This document shows positions 7,410-15,615 of a stretch of DNA of 64,000 nt, in pieces. A program made the position numbers and the translations under genes. The notes beneath the pieces were generated by a model that searched no databases, was not told the DNA's origin, and saw only the letters and a list, made by a program, of their open reading frames with translations. Source of the DNA: Thermoleophilia bacterium (GTDB taxonomy: Bacteria; Actinomycetota; Thermoleophilia; Miltoncostaeales; Miltoncostaeaceae); the NCBI GenBank assembly GCA_020438485.1, contig JAGQUM010000002.1:1-64000 (forward strand). Reading direction: 5' to 3'. How positions within the stretch are numbered: position 1 is the stretch's first letter; every line of letters starts with the position of its first letter.

Positions 7410-8629
7410 CTACACCGCCGCCTTCTCAGGATCCCACGAGGGGAAGGGATCGGCGAGGCCGGCCCACGCCTCGAGCCCGGCGTGCATCTCGGCGTCGTCC
7501 ACGAGCGCGGCGTCGAGGCGTCGTCGGAGGGCGTCCTGGTCGATGCCGATGCCGATGAACACGATCTCCTGGCGGCGGTCGCCGTGCGGCTCGGCCCAGT
7601 ACCGGCCGATGTGTGCGTCGTAGAAGTCGCCGCCGGGCAGTTCGTCCTCGGTGCCGCGGCCCACCATAGGCCCGCCGGCCCGAGGGTCAGGACCCCACCC
7701 GCCTGTGACCACTCCCCCGCGACGTCGGGGCGAGTGGCGATCCAGAAGCAGCCCTTGCTGCGTAGCAGGCCCTCGACGGGGTCCTCCAGCGTCCGTGCCA
7801 GGCGCTCCGGGTGAAACGGGCGACGGGCGCGGTACACCATGCTGCTCATGCCGTACTCGTCCACCTCGCTCGTTTCCTCGCCGCGCATCACCTGCAGCCA
7901 GCCGGCGGCCTGGGCGGCCCTCTCGAAGTCGAACAGCCCGGTGTTGAGCACCCGGGACACCGGCACGTCGCCGTGGGTGGCCTCGATGATCTGGGCACTC
8001 GGGTTGAGCGCGGCCACCGCGGCGCGGGTGCGGGCGATCAGGTCGCGGTGGCACAGGTCCACCTTGTTCAGCACGATCACGTCGGCGAACTCGATCTGAT
8101 CGGCCAGCAGGGTGCAGACGCCTTGCTCGTCCTCGACGTCGCCGTCGCTGGCACGACCCTCGCGCTCGGCGACGGTTGCGAAGTGAGTCCAGTCGTCGAG
8201 AAACGCCCGTGTATCGACCACGGTCACCATGGTGTCGAGGCGCGCGACGTCATCCAGGCTGCGGCCGTCGTCGTCTGCAAAGGTGAAGGTCTCGGCCACG
8301 GGCAGGGGTTCGCTGATCCCGGTCGCCTCGATCAGCAGGTGGTCGAACCGCCCCGAGCGGGCTAGCGCGGCGACCTCCACCAGCAGGTCCTCTCGTAGGG
8401 TGCAGCAGATGCAGCCGTTGCTCAGCTCGACCAGCCTCTCGCCCACCCGCAGAATGGACGGGTCGCCCGCGATGCGGTCGGCGTCGACGTTGATCTCCGA
8501 CATGTCGTTCACGATCACTGCGATCCGCAGGCCCTCGCGGTTACGCAGCACGTGCTCAAGCAGGGAGGTCTTGCCCGCTCCCAGGAAACCCGAGAGCACC
8601 GTGACGGGGAGGCGAGAGACGGGGGTCAC
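7410..8629 (-). pseudogene. COG0523 (CobW/ZigA-type) GTPase, interrupted by one-base frameshift
   Basis: Zinc-responsive P-loop GTPase, a putative metallochaperone. The N-terminal frame has Walker A GFLGAGKTSLLEH, the metal-binding CxCC motif GCICCTLREDL, ATGISEP and NKVDL. It stays in frame to GPAGLWWAAAP. The family then normally continues to the C-terminal domain. Here that sequence (GDFYDAHIGRYWAEP, RRQEIVFIGIG) is in another frame ending at 7410. One base is missing near 7640-7665; adding one restores a normal protein of about 406 residues. Unrepaired, the first frame runs on out of frame to 6782. The GTG start at 8629 has an AAAGGA Shine-Dalgarno. A Zur-like box 58 bases upstream places it in a zinc-starvation response. 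It may be a real lesion or a sequencing error. Confidence 0.8.
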
Positions 8630-8686
8630 AGCGACATCCTTTGTTGACGCGGCGATAGGGGGGCCAGGCGACCCGCCGCCCAGATT

Positions 8687-9892
8687 ATGAGAATGATTCT
8701 CAAAAGACAACGCCTGGGGTGGGTGGCCACCTCCACCACGGCCCGGGCGTGCGCCGCGGCCGTGGGTGTGCTGGCCGTCCTCACCCTCGCCATGGTGGTG
8801 GCCTTGTGGCCCTCGGGCGATTCGTCGTCTCGTCCCACCGCGCCCGGCTCGCTGCGCGACGCCACCGTCACAAAGGTGGTCCCCGCCGGATGCCGTTACG
8901 CCGGCGGTGACCCGGCGTGCACCCGCATCACCTTCCGAGTGGAGGACGGCCCGAAGGCCGGATCCACCGCGGCGCTCGATATGCCCCGCGCGGTGGACGT
9001 GAGCACGGGCGACGGCATCCGGGTGGTCGAGAACCCCATACCGCCCGGCGTGCAGCCGCCCGCGGGGCAGCGTCCCGACGCGTACGCGTTCTCGGACTTC
9101 CGCCGCGGAACCGGCCTGCTGCTCCTGGCCGCGCTCTTCGTCGTGGTGGTGGTGGCCGTCACGCGCTGGCAGGGCGTGCGCAGCCTGGTGGCCCTGGCCC
9201 TCAACCTGGGGATCATCGTGGCGTTCGCCGTGCCCGCCATCGCCGCCGGACGTGCCCCGACGTTGGTGGCGCTTGCGGCCGGATTGGTCATCGTGCTGGT
9301 GGGTCTTCCCATCTCGCACGGCGTGGGGCCGAAGGCCGCCGCGGCCCTCGTGGGAACCTCGTTGGCCCTGGGAATCACGGTGCTGCTGGGTGAGGTGGGC
9401 GTGCGCGTTGCGCACATCACGGGCTTCGCCAGCGAGGAAGCCTCGTATCTGTCGTCCGTGTTTCCCGACCTCTCGGTGCGGGGTCTGCTGCTCGCGGGCC
9501 TCATCATCGGGGCCCTGGGGGTGCTCGACGACCTCGCGGTGACCCAGTCGTCCACCGTGATGGCCCTGAGGAAAGCCAACCCGGCGCTCTCCACCCTCGG
9601 CCTCTTCCGGGAGGCCCTGGTGGTGGGCAAGGACCACATCGGGGCGGTGGTGAACACGCTGATCCTGGCCTACGCCGGCGCGTCGCTGCCCGTCCTGATG
9701 ATCTTCGCGGCCCAGGGGACGTCGTTCACCGACGCGGTGACATCCGAGAGCGTGGCGGCCGAACTGGTGCCCATGCTGGTGGGCTCCATCGGCCTCATCG
9801 CGGCGGTGCCCCTCACCACCATCATCGCCGCCCTCTTGGCGGTGGGGATGCCGGTCGTCCACCTGCCGGACGAGCACACCCACCCGCACTAG
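8687..9892 (+). CDS. YibE/F-family membrane protein
   Basis: Integral membrane protein of up to 401 residues. One N-terminal helix is followed by a small extracytoplasmic domain and then about seven more helices, in the YibE/F arrangement (RGTGLLLLAALFVVVV, SHGVGPKAAAALVG, GVLDDLAVTQSSTV). The C-terminus is His-rich (HLPDEHTHPH). The family's substrate is not established. The Zur-like box at its start suggests a role in zinc supply or metal handling, which is inference. ATG 8687 sits inside that operator, so either the mRNA is nearly leaderless or translation begins lower, for example at GTG 8723, which still keeps the first helix. Confidence 0.8.
   Translation: MRMILKRQRLGWVATSTTARACAAAVGVLAVLTLAMVVALWPSGDSSSRPTAPGSLRDATVTKVVPAGCRYAGGDPACTRITFRVEDGPKAGSTAALDMPRAVDVSTGDGIRVVENPIPPGVQPPAGQRPDAYAFSDFRRGTGLLLLAALFVVVVVAVTRWQGVRSLVALALNLGIIVAFAVPAIAAGRAPTLVALAAGLVIVLVGLPISHGVGPKAAAALVGTSLALGITVLLGEVGVRVAHITGFASEEASYLSSVFPDLSVRGLLLAGLIIGALGVLDDLAVTQSSTVMALRKANPALSTLGLFREALVVGKDHIGAVVNTLILAYAGASLPVLMIFAAQGTSFTDAVTSESVAAELVPMLVGSIGLIAAVPLTTIIAALLAVGMPVVHLPDEHTHPH
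8688..8702. promoter_or_regulatory. Zur-like operator between cobW-type gene and yibE/F
   Basis: Perfect 15-base palindrome TGAGAAT-G-ATTCTCA, matching the Fur-superfamily Zur box pattern of actinobacteria (TGAnAATGATTnTCA). It lies in the 57-base gap between the divergent COG0523 GTPase and YibE/F genes and overlaps the first codons of the annotated yibE/F frame. A similar box is found at znuA. Assignment to Zur rather than Fur rests on the zinc-type genes it controls. Confidence 0.8.
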
Positions 9893-9894
9893 CC

Positions 9895-9934
9895 GCGGCG
9901 GGCGGAGCCCCGTCCGAGGGCCTCCACCCGCCGC
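9895..9934. terminator. bidirectional hairpin between yibE/F and ahpE
   Basis: Thirteen-base stem (GCGGCGGGCGGAG pairing with CTCCACCCGCCGC, one G-U pair) and a 14-base loop. It sits exactly between the stops of two convergent genes at 9892 and 9944. There is no U-tract, as is common in GC-rich actinobacteria. Confidence 0.7.
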
Positions 9935-9943
9935 ATCAACGTC

Positions 9944-10408
9944 CTACAGCGCGCAGGCGGCGGCCCTCGCGGCCTCCACGTCGGGCATGTCGGGCGGCGC
10001 GTCCATGGCCTCGGCGTGCGTGATCTTCCCGCCTTGGTCGATCACGAACATCGCGCGGGTCGTGATGCCGGGACCGTCCAGGAACACCCCGTACTTCTTG
10101 GCCACCTCGCCGCGCGGCTGGAAGTCCGACAGGAACGTGATGCCCTCGGCGCCGACCGACTTGGCGAACGCGTCGAGGCTGTACGCGTGGTCGACGCTGA
10201 CGCCGAACACGCGGGCCCCGTTCTCGCTCCACGCGTCGACGTCCCTGCCCATGTCGGTGAACTGCTTCGTGCAGACGCCGCTGAACGCCAGCGGGAAGAA
10301 CGCCAGCACGACCGGGCCCTTCGTCAGCTCCTGCGACAGCGTGACCTCCTCCTGCGCGTTGCTCTTCAGGGTGAAGTCGGGGGCCTTGTCTCCCACTGTG
10401 AGCGCCAC
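9944..10408 (-). CDS. peroxiredoxin, AhpE-type
   Basis: Thiol peroxidase of 154 residues reducing hydrogen peroxide, alkyl hydroperoxides or peroxynitrite in the cytoplasm. The peroxidatic Cys is Cys46 in FFPLAFSGVCTKQ, at the position expected for AhpE (Cys45 in the mycobacterial enzyme). No second Cys follows in the CxxxxC pattern of BCP, consistent with a one-Cys AhpE reduced by an external thiol. GTG 10408 is chosen for its GAGGAG Shine-Dalgarno; the frame is open further upstream but without family sequence. The product may depend on the TrxA/TrxB pair at 3.9-5.2 kb or on another thiol. Confidence 0.9.
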   Translation of the reverse strand: MALTVGDKAPDFTLKSNAQEEVTLSQELTKGPVVLAFFPLAFSGVCTKQFTDMGRDVDAWSENGARVFGVSVDHAYSLDAFAKSVGAEGITFLSDFQPRGEVAKKYGVFLDGPGITTRAMFVIDQGGKITHAEAMDAPPDMPDVEAARAAACAL

Positions 10409-10501
10409 GGGGTCTCCTCGTTTCGGCGTCGACGGACGGTCGCGGCGAACGTACACCAGGCCGGGCGTCGCCGTGTCCGGGTGTTGCACTACCCTGCCCG
10501 T

Positions 10502-10702
10502 GTGAGTGACGAACCCGAACCCAAGCGGTTGCCCGCCCAGGGCTGGAGTCTCGGGGCCGATGGCTTCCCGAAGGCGCTCTGGGTGTTCATGGCCGTGCTG
10601 CTGTGGGGCATCGGCCTGGGCCTGCTGATGTCGGGCTACGTCGGCTACGGGGGGATGCTTGTGGTGCTGGGCGTCGCCGCCGCGGTGAACGTGCTGCCGT
10701 GA
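10502..10702 (+). CDS. small two-helix membrane protein
   Basis: Product of 66 residues with a polar N-terminus (SDEPEPKRLPAQGW) and two hydrophobic segments, LWVFMAVLLWGIGLGLLMSG and GGMLVVLGVAAAVNV. No family recognised. GTG 10502 begins the sensible polar leader. Its stop overlaps the start of the next small gene (GTGA), so the two are probably translated together. It diverges from ahpE. Confidence 0.6.
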   Translation: MSDEPEPKRLPAQGWSLGADGFPKALWVFMAVLLWGIGLGLLMSGYVGYGGMLVVLGVAAAVNVLP

Positions 10703-10869
10703 ACCCGGACGTGGTCGCGGACCTGCTGCAGGAGGCGCACCCGGAGGCCGAGCCGTACGAGACGCCGTGGCCGGTGCTGGCGGGCTGGCTGGCCGACGCG
10801 GGCGTCGACCCCGCCGACGACGCGCTCGTCACCGCGGTGCTGAACGCCTGGGATCTGCGCTGCGTGTGA
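10699..10869 (+). CDS. small acidic protein of unknown function
   Basis: Soluble-looking 56-residue acidic product (NPDVVADLLQEAHPEAEP at the start, AVLNAWDLRCV at the end). The GTG overlaps the preceding stop (GTGA), which is the main support for it being real. Codon use matches the neighbours, with GC in third positions. A GC hairpin (CCGCCCC/GGGGCGG, 10871-10888) follows the stop and may end transcription before the convergent lipB. Function unknown. Confidence 0.5.
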   Translation: MNPDVVADLLQEAHPEAEPYETPWPVLAGWLADAGVDPADDALVTAVLNAWDLRCV

Positions 10870-10877
10870 GCCGCCCC

Positions 10878-11528
10878 TCAGGGGGCGGGTAGCCCGCCGG
10901 GGGTGAGCTCCAGGCCCAGGCGGCGCGCCAGCGCTTCGGACAGGAGCCCCTCCACCCGCCCGCGGTCCGGGTCGCCGCCTTCCGCGGCGATCGACGTGGC
11001 CTTGACGCCCGGCGCGCCGCACGCGGTCATCACGTCGTACCACGCCAGGTCTGGGTCGCGGTTGAGCGCCAGGCCGTGGTAGCTGACCCGGTTCTTGACC
11101 CTGATCCCGACGCTGCCCAGCTTGCGCCCCCGCACGTAGACGCCCATGGACTCGGCGTCGACCTCGGCCCCGGCGATGCCCGACGCGTCGGCCATGGACC
11201 TAAGCAGCGCCAGCACGAACGCCCGCACGCCCATGCCCTCGGGCAGTCGCTGGATCACGTAGCCGGTGGTCTGGCCGGGGCCGTGCCAGGTCATCTGCCC
11301 GCCACGGTCGACGGCGTGGAACGCGGCACCCATCCCGGCCAGCGCGTCGTCGGACACGAACAGGTCGGCGCGGGTGCCGTGGCGGCCGACGGTGTAAACC
11401 GGGTCGTGCTCGAGTAGCCACACCACGTCGGGACCGGCGTCGCGGGCACGAGCGTCGGCCAGCGCACGCTGGCGGTCCCAGGCCGGGGCGTAGCCGATCC
11501 GCGCGGTGCGCACGAGCAGGGCGCTCAT
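10878..11528 (-). CDS. lipB: octanoyl-[ACP]:protein N-octanoyltransferase LipB
   Basis: First enzyme of de novo lipoate attachment: it moves octanoyl from acyl-ACP to lipoyl domains of oxo-acid dehydrogenases and GcvH. It has 216 residues. Family motifs are LLEHDPVYTVGRHG, DRGGQMTWHGPGQTTGY, the catalytic Lys136 in RKLGSVGIRV and the acyl-accepting Cys170 in MTACGAPG. The ATG at 11528 overlaps the stop of the upstream acetyltransferase gene (ATGA). No lipA lies in the window; it may be elsewhere. Confidence 0.96.
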   Translation of the reverse strand: MSALLVRTARIGYAPAWDRQRALADARARDAGPDVVWLLEHDPVYTVGRHGTRADLFVSDDALAGMGAAFHAVDRGGQMTWHGPGQTTGYVIQRLPEGMGVRAFVLALLRSMADASGIAGAEVDAESMGVYVRGRKLGSVGIRVKNRVSYHGLALNRDPDLAWYDVMTACGAPGVKATSIAAEGGDPDRGRVEGLLSEALARRLGLELTPGGLPAP

Positions 11529-12037
11529 CGCGGCGGGGCCTCCACGTGGCGTTCCACCACCGTCACGTCGCGCCAGCGGCCCGCGATGCGGCCGTGGTCG
11601 TGGTACGTGCCGACCACGCGGAATCCCGCGCCGGCGGCCAGTGCCAGACCGGGTGCGTTCTCGGGCAGGATCATCCCCACAAGCTTCCAGTACCCGTGGC
11701 CGGGCGCGGCGCCGATCAGGTGGGCGAGCATGGCGCGCCCCAGTCCGGTGCCGCGCGCATCGCGCGCGATGTAGACCGTGTACTCGGCCACCCCGTCGAA
11801 CCAGGGACGTCGCGAGAAGGGCGCCAGCGCCGACCATCCCAGCACCCGGTCGCCGCCCTGGGCGCAGAACACGGGCGCGCGGTCGCCCCGGGTCGCCAGC
11901 CACGTCTCCCGCTCGTGGGGCGGGTGGGGGCCCGTGGCAAACGTCGAGTCCCCCTCGCCGATGCCCTCGTCGTAGATCTCGCCGATGCGCCGGGCGTCAG
12001 CGGCGACGGCGGGGCGGATGCGCGTTCCGGGGTTCAC
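11525..12037 (-). CDS. GNAT N-acetyltransferase, PAT-like
   Basis: Acetyl-CoA-dependent acetyltransferase of about 170 residues, resembling phosphinothricin/methionine-sulfone acetyltransferases. It begins with IRPAVAADARRIGEIYDEGI. The FATGPHPPHERETWL region and the acetyl-CoA loop ARGTGLGRAMLAHL fit that subfamily, as does the C-terminal GRWRDVTVVER. GTG 12037 starts two residues before the conserved first strand; a TTG at 12076 in the same frame would add an unconserved leader. It is divergent from znuA. The natural substrate is unknown. Confidence 0.82.
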   Translation of the reverse strand: MNPGTRIRPAVAADARRIGEIYDEGIGEGDSTFATGPHPPHERETWLATRGDRAPVFCAQGGDRVLGWSALAPFSRRPWFDGVAEYTVYIARDARGTGLGRAMLAHLIGAAPGHGYWKLVGMILPENAPGLALAAGAGFRVVGTYHDHGRIAGRWRDVTVVERHVEAPPR

Positions 12038-12090
12038 CCGACGCACTCTAGGCGGATCCGGGGTGGGCGTTGCCAACCAAGCCGGTCAGA

Positions 12091-12105
12091 TGATAATGAT
12101 TCTCG
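12091..12105. promoter_or_regulatory. Zur-like operator at znuA
   Basis: Near-palindrome TGATAAT-G-ATTCTCG, two mismatches between arms, sharing GAxAATGATTCTC with the perfect box at 8688-8702. It ends two bases before the znuA ATG at 12108. The genes behind it encode a complete zinc-type ABC importer, so Zur is the likely regulator. No zur gene is present in the window. Confidence 0.75.
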
Positions 12106-12107
12106 TT

Positions 12108-13070
12108 ATGAGATATCCCGCCTTCCGCACTCCCGCCCGTCTCGTCGCCGTCGCGGTCGCCGCCGCGCTGCTCACCGTGCTCGCCGCCTGCGGCGGTGAC
12201 GACGGCGGGGCGGCCACGGGCCGGCCGACGGTCGTCGTGACCACATCCCCGCTGGGCGCGCTGGTCAGGGACCTCGTGGGCGACACCGCCGACGTCGAGG
12301 TGCTCATCCCCAACGACCTCGACCCCCACGACTTCCAGCCGTCGGTGAAGGACGCCGAGCGGCTCGCGCGTGCGGACCTCATCGTCTCCAACGGCGCGGA
12401 GCTCGAGACCGGGCTGGAGGGCGCCATCGCGCAGGCCCGGCGCGACGGGGTGCCGACGTTCGTCATGGCCGCCCACGTTCCGCTGCGGTCGGGGCCGGAG
12501 AGCGGGCACGACGGCGAGGAGGGCCACGACGGCGAGGAGGGCCACGAACACGGGGCGTCGGACCCGCACATCTGGCTCGACCCGGTGCTCATGGCACGCG
12601 GCATGGCGGCCCTGGCGCCGGTGATCGAGGCGAAGCTGTCGGTGGACCTCCGAGACCGGCCCGCCCAGCAGCGGGCGCGTCTGGCCGAGCTCAACGCCCG
12701 GCTTCAGAAGGCGGCGGCGCAGATCCCCGCGGCGCGGCGGAAGCTGGTCACCGGCCACGACTCCCTGGGGTACTTCGCGCGCCGCTACGGCTTCGAGGTG
12801 GTGGGCGCCGTGATCCCGTCGCTCAGCTCTCAGGCCGAGCCGTCGGCCGCGCAGGTCGGCGGGGTGGTCGCGACCATCAGGCGCGAGAAGGTGCCCGCGA
12901 TCTTCAGCGAGACCGGCACGCCGCGCGCGGTGGCCGAGGCCATCTCCAGCGACTCCGGGGCGAAGGTCGTGGATCTCACGACACACTCGGTGGCCGATGA
13001 CGGCAGCTACTACACGACCATGGAGAACCTCATGACGACCATCGCAGACAACCTCCGGGACGGCGGTTGA
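12108..13070 (+). CDS. znuA: zinc ABC transporter substrate-binding lipoprotein ZnuA
   Basis: Solute-binding protein of 320 residues anchored outside the membrane. The N-terminus is a lipoprotein signal with lipobox LAAC. The cluster A-I family motifs include HDFQPSVKDAERL, VSNGAELE, DPHIWLDPVL and TGHDSLGYFARRYGFEV. A His/Asp/Glu-rich loop (two copies of HDGEEG, then HEHG) typical of zinc-specific members lies before DPHIW. ATG 12108 is chosen because it begins the signal peptide; upstream in-frame codons lie in the Zur-like box. The stop overlaps the znuB TTG start (TTGA). Confidence 0.94.
   Translation: MRYPAFRTPARLVAVAVAAALLTVLAACGGDDGGAATGRPTVVVTTSPLGALVRDLVGDTADVEVLIPNDLDPHDFQPSVKDAERLARADLIVSNGAELETGLEGAIAQARRDGVPTFVMAAHVPLRSGPESGHDGEEGHDGEEGHEHGASDPHIWLDPVLMARGMAALAPVIEAKLSVDLRDRPAQQRARLAELNARLQKAAAQIPAARRKLVTGHDSLGYFARRYGFEVVGAVIPSLSSQAEPSAAQVGGVVATIRREKVPAIFSETGTPRAVAEAISSDSGAKVVDLTTHSVADDGSYYTTMENLMTTIADNLRDGG
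12507..12542 (+). repeat. 18-bp tandem duplication in the znuA His-rich loop
   Basis: Two identical adjacent copies of an 18-base unit beginning CACGACGGCGAGGAG (12507-12524 and 12525-12542). Each encodes HDGEEG. Repeat slippage probably changes the length of the metal-capture loop without breaking the frame. Confidence 0.85.
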
Positions 13071-13900
13071 CCGACCTCGTCGTCCCGTTCCTGGACAGCC
13101 CGTTCATGCAGCGGGCGCTCGTGGCCGGGTGCCTGGTGGCCATCGTCGCCGCGGCGATCGGCACGTTCGTCGTGCTGCGGGGGCTCTCGTTCATCGGCGA
13201 CGCCCTCGCCCACGGGGTGCTGCCCGGCGTGGCATCGGCAATGATCCTGGGTCTGCCCAGCCTGCTGGGGGCGGCGGCCGGTGCAGCGGTCATGGTGGCC
13301 GGGGTCTCGCTCGTGACGCGTCGCTCACGGCTGTCGGGGGACACGGCGATCGGGCTGCTGTTCGCGGGGATGCTCGCGCTGGGTGTGGTGGTCATCAGCC
13401 GCTCCGGGAGCTTCTCCGGCGACCTCACCCGCATCCTGTTCGGGGACGTGCTGGGCGTGTCGTGGGGCGACATCCGCCTGCAGGGGGCCGTCGCCACCGT
13501 CGTGGTGGGCCTCACGGCGGTCTGCGTCCGGCCCTTCATGCTGCTGTCTGTCGATCCCGACGGCGCCGAGGCCATGGGCTTCTCCGCGAGCCGCTACCAC
13601 GCACTGATGCTGGCGCTGATCGCCGTCACGGTCGTGCTGTCGTTCCAGTCGGTCGGCACGATGCTGGTGTTCGGAATGATCGTGGCGCCCGCCGCGTCCG
13701 CCGCGCTCGTGGTCCACCGGATCGGCAGCATGATCGCGCTGGCCGGCGTCCTGGGATGCCTGTCGGTGTGGTGGGGCCTCGCGGCCTCGTATCGCTACGA
13801 CCTGGCGGCGGGGGCCAGTATCGTGCTGGTGCAGGTGCTCGTCTTCTTTGTGATCTTGGTGGCCACGATGCTTCCCCGTCGCCGCGTCGCGCCCCGGTGA
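13067..13900 (+). CDS. znuB: zinc ABC transporter permease ZnuB
   Basis: Membrane permease of the ABC-3 family, 277 residues, with about eight hydrophobic helices. It carries the family segments FVVLRGLSFIGDALAHGVLPG and SFQSVGTMLVFGMIVAPAAS. It forms the channel for zinc delivered by ZnuA and powered by ZnuC. The start is TTG 13067, whose bases overlap the znuA stop. The three genes are joined by TTGA and GTGA overlaps, so they form one translational unit. Confidence 0.93.
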   Translation: MTDLVVPFLDSPFMQRALVAGCLVAIVAAAIGTFVVLRGLSFIGDALAHGVLPGVASAMILGLPSLLGAAAGAAVMVAGVSLVTRRSRLSGDTAIGLLFAGMLALGVVVISRSGSFSGDLTRILFGDVLGVSWGDIRLQGAVATVVVGLTAVCVRPFMLLSVDPDGAEAMGFSASRYHALMLALIAVTVVLSFQSVGTMLVFGMIVAPAASAALVVHRIGSMIALAGVLGCLSVWWGLAASYRYDLAAGASIVLVQVLVFFVILVATMLPRRRVAPR

Positions 13901-14676
13901 ACGCCGTCGAGACCCGCGGCCTGGCCGTCGGATGGGGACGGCACCGGGTGCTGGACGGTCTCGACGTGGCGCTGCCGCGCGGCGCGTCGTTGGCGTTGGT
14001 GGGCACCAACGGGTCGGGGAAGTCAACGCTGCTGCGCACCATCGCGGGCCTGCTGCCCCCTATGGCGGGCACCGTGAGCGTGCTGGGCGGGGCGCCAGGG
14101 GCTCAGCCGGCCCGGGTGGCCTATCTGGGGCAGTTCCACCCCCAGGGGTTCGTGCTTCCGCTGCGGACGCGCGACGTGGTGGCCATGGGCAGGTATCCGG
14201 CGCGCCGGCTGTGGGGACGCCTCGGCCGGGACGACCGGCGTCTGGTGGGCGAGGCGATGGACAGGATGCGGATCACGAGCCTGGCTCGGCGTCCCCTGCG
14301 GGACCTCTCGGGTGGACAGCAGCAGCGGGTGTACCTGGCCCAGGCGCTGGCGTGGCGCGCGGATCTCGTGCTGCTGGACGAGCCCGCGGCGGGTCTTGAC
14401 GTGGCGGCAGTCGAGCTGCTGGCGCGGGCCGTTGACGAGGAGGTCGCACGCGGCGCCGCCGTCGTGGTGGCCACTCACGACATGCGGGATGCGCTCGCCG
14501 CGGACTTCGCGATGCTGCTGGCCGGGCGGGTCGTCGCCTACGGCCCCTCCGCCGACGCGGTCACGGACGCGAATATCCGGCTGACGTTCGGGCTGGCCGG
14601 CTCCGACGCCGTGCCGGACGTCGCGCTGGAGATCGACCCGCACCACGGACACCACGATCATCCCCATTCCCACTAG
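13897..14676 (+). CDS. znuC: zinc ABC transporter ATP-binding protein ZnuC
   Basis: ATPase of 259 residues for zinc import. Walker A is GTNGSGKSTLL, the Q-loop is near YLGQFHPQGF, the signature is DLSGGQQQRVYLAQ, Walker B is DLVLLDEPAAGLD, and the switch His is in VVATHDMRD. The C-terminus is strongly His-rich (HHGHHDHPHSH), an unusual extension that may bind zinc and sense cytoplasmic metal; that role is inference. GTG 13897 overlaps the znuB stop. Confidence 0.94.
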   Translation: MNAVETRGLAVGWGRHRVLDGLDVALPRGASLALVGTNGSGKSTLLRTIAGLLPPMAGTVSVLGGAPGAQPARVAYLGQFHPQGFVLPLRTRDVVAMGRYPARRLWGRLGRDDRRLVGEAMDRMRITSLARRPLRDLSGGQQQRVYLAQALAWRADLVLLDEPAAGLDVAAVELLARAVDEEVARGAAVVVATHDMRDALAADFAMLLAGRVVAYGPSADAVTDANIRLTFGLAGSDAVPDVALEIDPHHGHHDHPHSH

Positions 14677-14718
14677 CATCAGGGGCCATTCGACGTCCGC
14701 GACGTGAGAGGAATGCCC

Positions 14719-15615
14719 ATGGGCGTCTCGTTCGATCCCGACCCCAAGCTGGCCCAGTACGCGCACCCGGAGCGGCTGGTGACCACCGCCTGGTTGGCCG
14801 AACGCCTCGACGACCCGGACATCGTGGTGGCCGAGTCGGACGAGGACGTGCTGCTCTACGACACCGGGCACATCCCGGGTGCGGTCAAGATCGACTGGCA
14901 CACCGACCTCAACGACCCCGTCGCCCGCGACTACGTCGACCCCGAGGCCTTCGCCGCTCTGATGTCGCGCAAGGGCATCACGCCCGACACGACGATCGTT
15001 TTCTACGGCGACAACTTCAACTGGTGGGCGGCGTACGCCCTGTGGGTGTGCAGCCTGTTCGGCCACGCCGATGTGCGGCTGCTCGACGGCGGCCGCGCCA
15101 AGTGGGTCGAGGAGGGACGGCCGATCACCACCGACGTGCCCCGGCCCGCGCCCGCCGGCTACCCGGTGGTGGCGCGCGACGACGACACCATCCGTGCGTT
15201 CAAGGACGACGTACTGGCGCACCTGGGGACCGGCCCCCTGGTGGACGTGCGTTCGCCCGGTGAGTACTCGGGGCAGCTCACCCACATGCCCGAGTATCCG
15301 CAGGAGGGCACCCTGCGCGCTGGCCACATCCCCACGGCGCGCAGCGTGCCGTGGAAGCGGGCCGCGAACGACGACGGCACGTTCCGGTCGCTGGACGAGC
15401 TCAACGCCATCTACCGAGGCGAGATCGGCCTCCAGGACGACGACGACATCGTGGCGTACTGCCGCATCGGGGAGCGCTCAAGCCACACGTGGTTCGTGCT
15501 GACCCACCTGCTGGGGTTCGACCGTGTGCGCAACTACGACGGCTCGTGGTGCGAGTGGGGTAACGCGGTGCGGGTGCCCATCGAGAAGTCCGCCGAGCCG
15601 GGCTCGGCGCCGTGA
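14719..15615 (+). CDS. thiosulfate/3-mercaptopyruvate sulfurtransferase, two-domain rhodanese
   Basis: Transfers sulfane sulfur from thiosulfate or mercaptopyruvate to a thiol acceptor. The 298 residues form an inactive N-terminal rhodanese domain ([13 protein letters not shown]) and an active C-terminal one ([24 protein letters not shown], catalytic loop [10 protein letters not shown] with Cys248). The arrangement matches actinobacterial CysA/SseA. ATG 14719 is preceded by AGAGGA at good spacing; ATG 14713 would be too close. The stop overlaps sufE (GTGA), so the rhodanese probably hands sulfur toward SufE. Whether thiosulfate or mercaptopyruvate is preferred cannot be read with confidence. 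Confidence 0.93.
   Translation: MGVSFDPDPKLAQYAHPERLVTTAWLAERLDDPDIVVAESDEDVLLYDTGHIPGAVKIDWHTDLNDPVARDYVDPEAFAALMSRKGITPDTTIVFYGDNFNWWAAYALWVCSLFGHADVRLLDGGRAKWVEEGRPITTDVPRPAPAGYPVVARDDDTIRAFKDDVLAHLGTGPLVDVRSPGEYSGQLTHMPEYPQEGTLRAGHIPTARSVPWKRAANDDGTFRSLDELNAIYRGEIGLQDDDDIVAYCRIGERSSHTWFVLTHLLGFDRVRNYDGSWCEWGNAVRVPIEKSAEPGSAP

Noticed and set aside
7410-8629. Programmed frameshifting in the GTPase gene
   Set aside because: No slippery heptamer or adjacent strong pseudoknot was evident; a mutation or sequencing error is simpler.
6782-9889. Single 1035-codon minus-strand frame
   Set aside because: Only the middle part (the COG0523 GTPase N-terminal frame) is real coding sequence; the ends are antisense to rlmN and yibE/F.
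9895-9934. Hairpin as a riboswitch or small RNA
   Set aside because: Its position between two convergent stops is fully explained by termination.
11985-12107. Upstream extension of znuA
   Set aside because: The extra 41 codons run through the Zur-like box and the divergent acetyltransferase start, and would put sequence before the lipoprotein signal.
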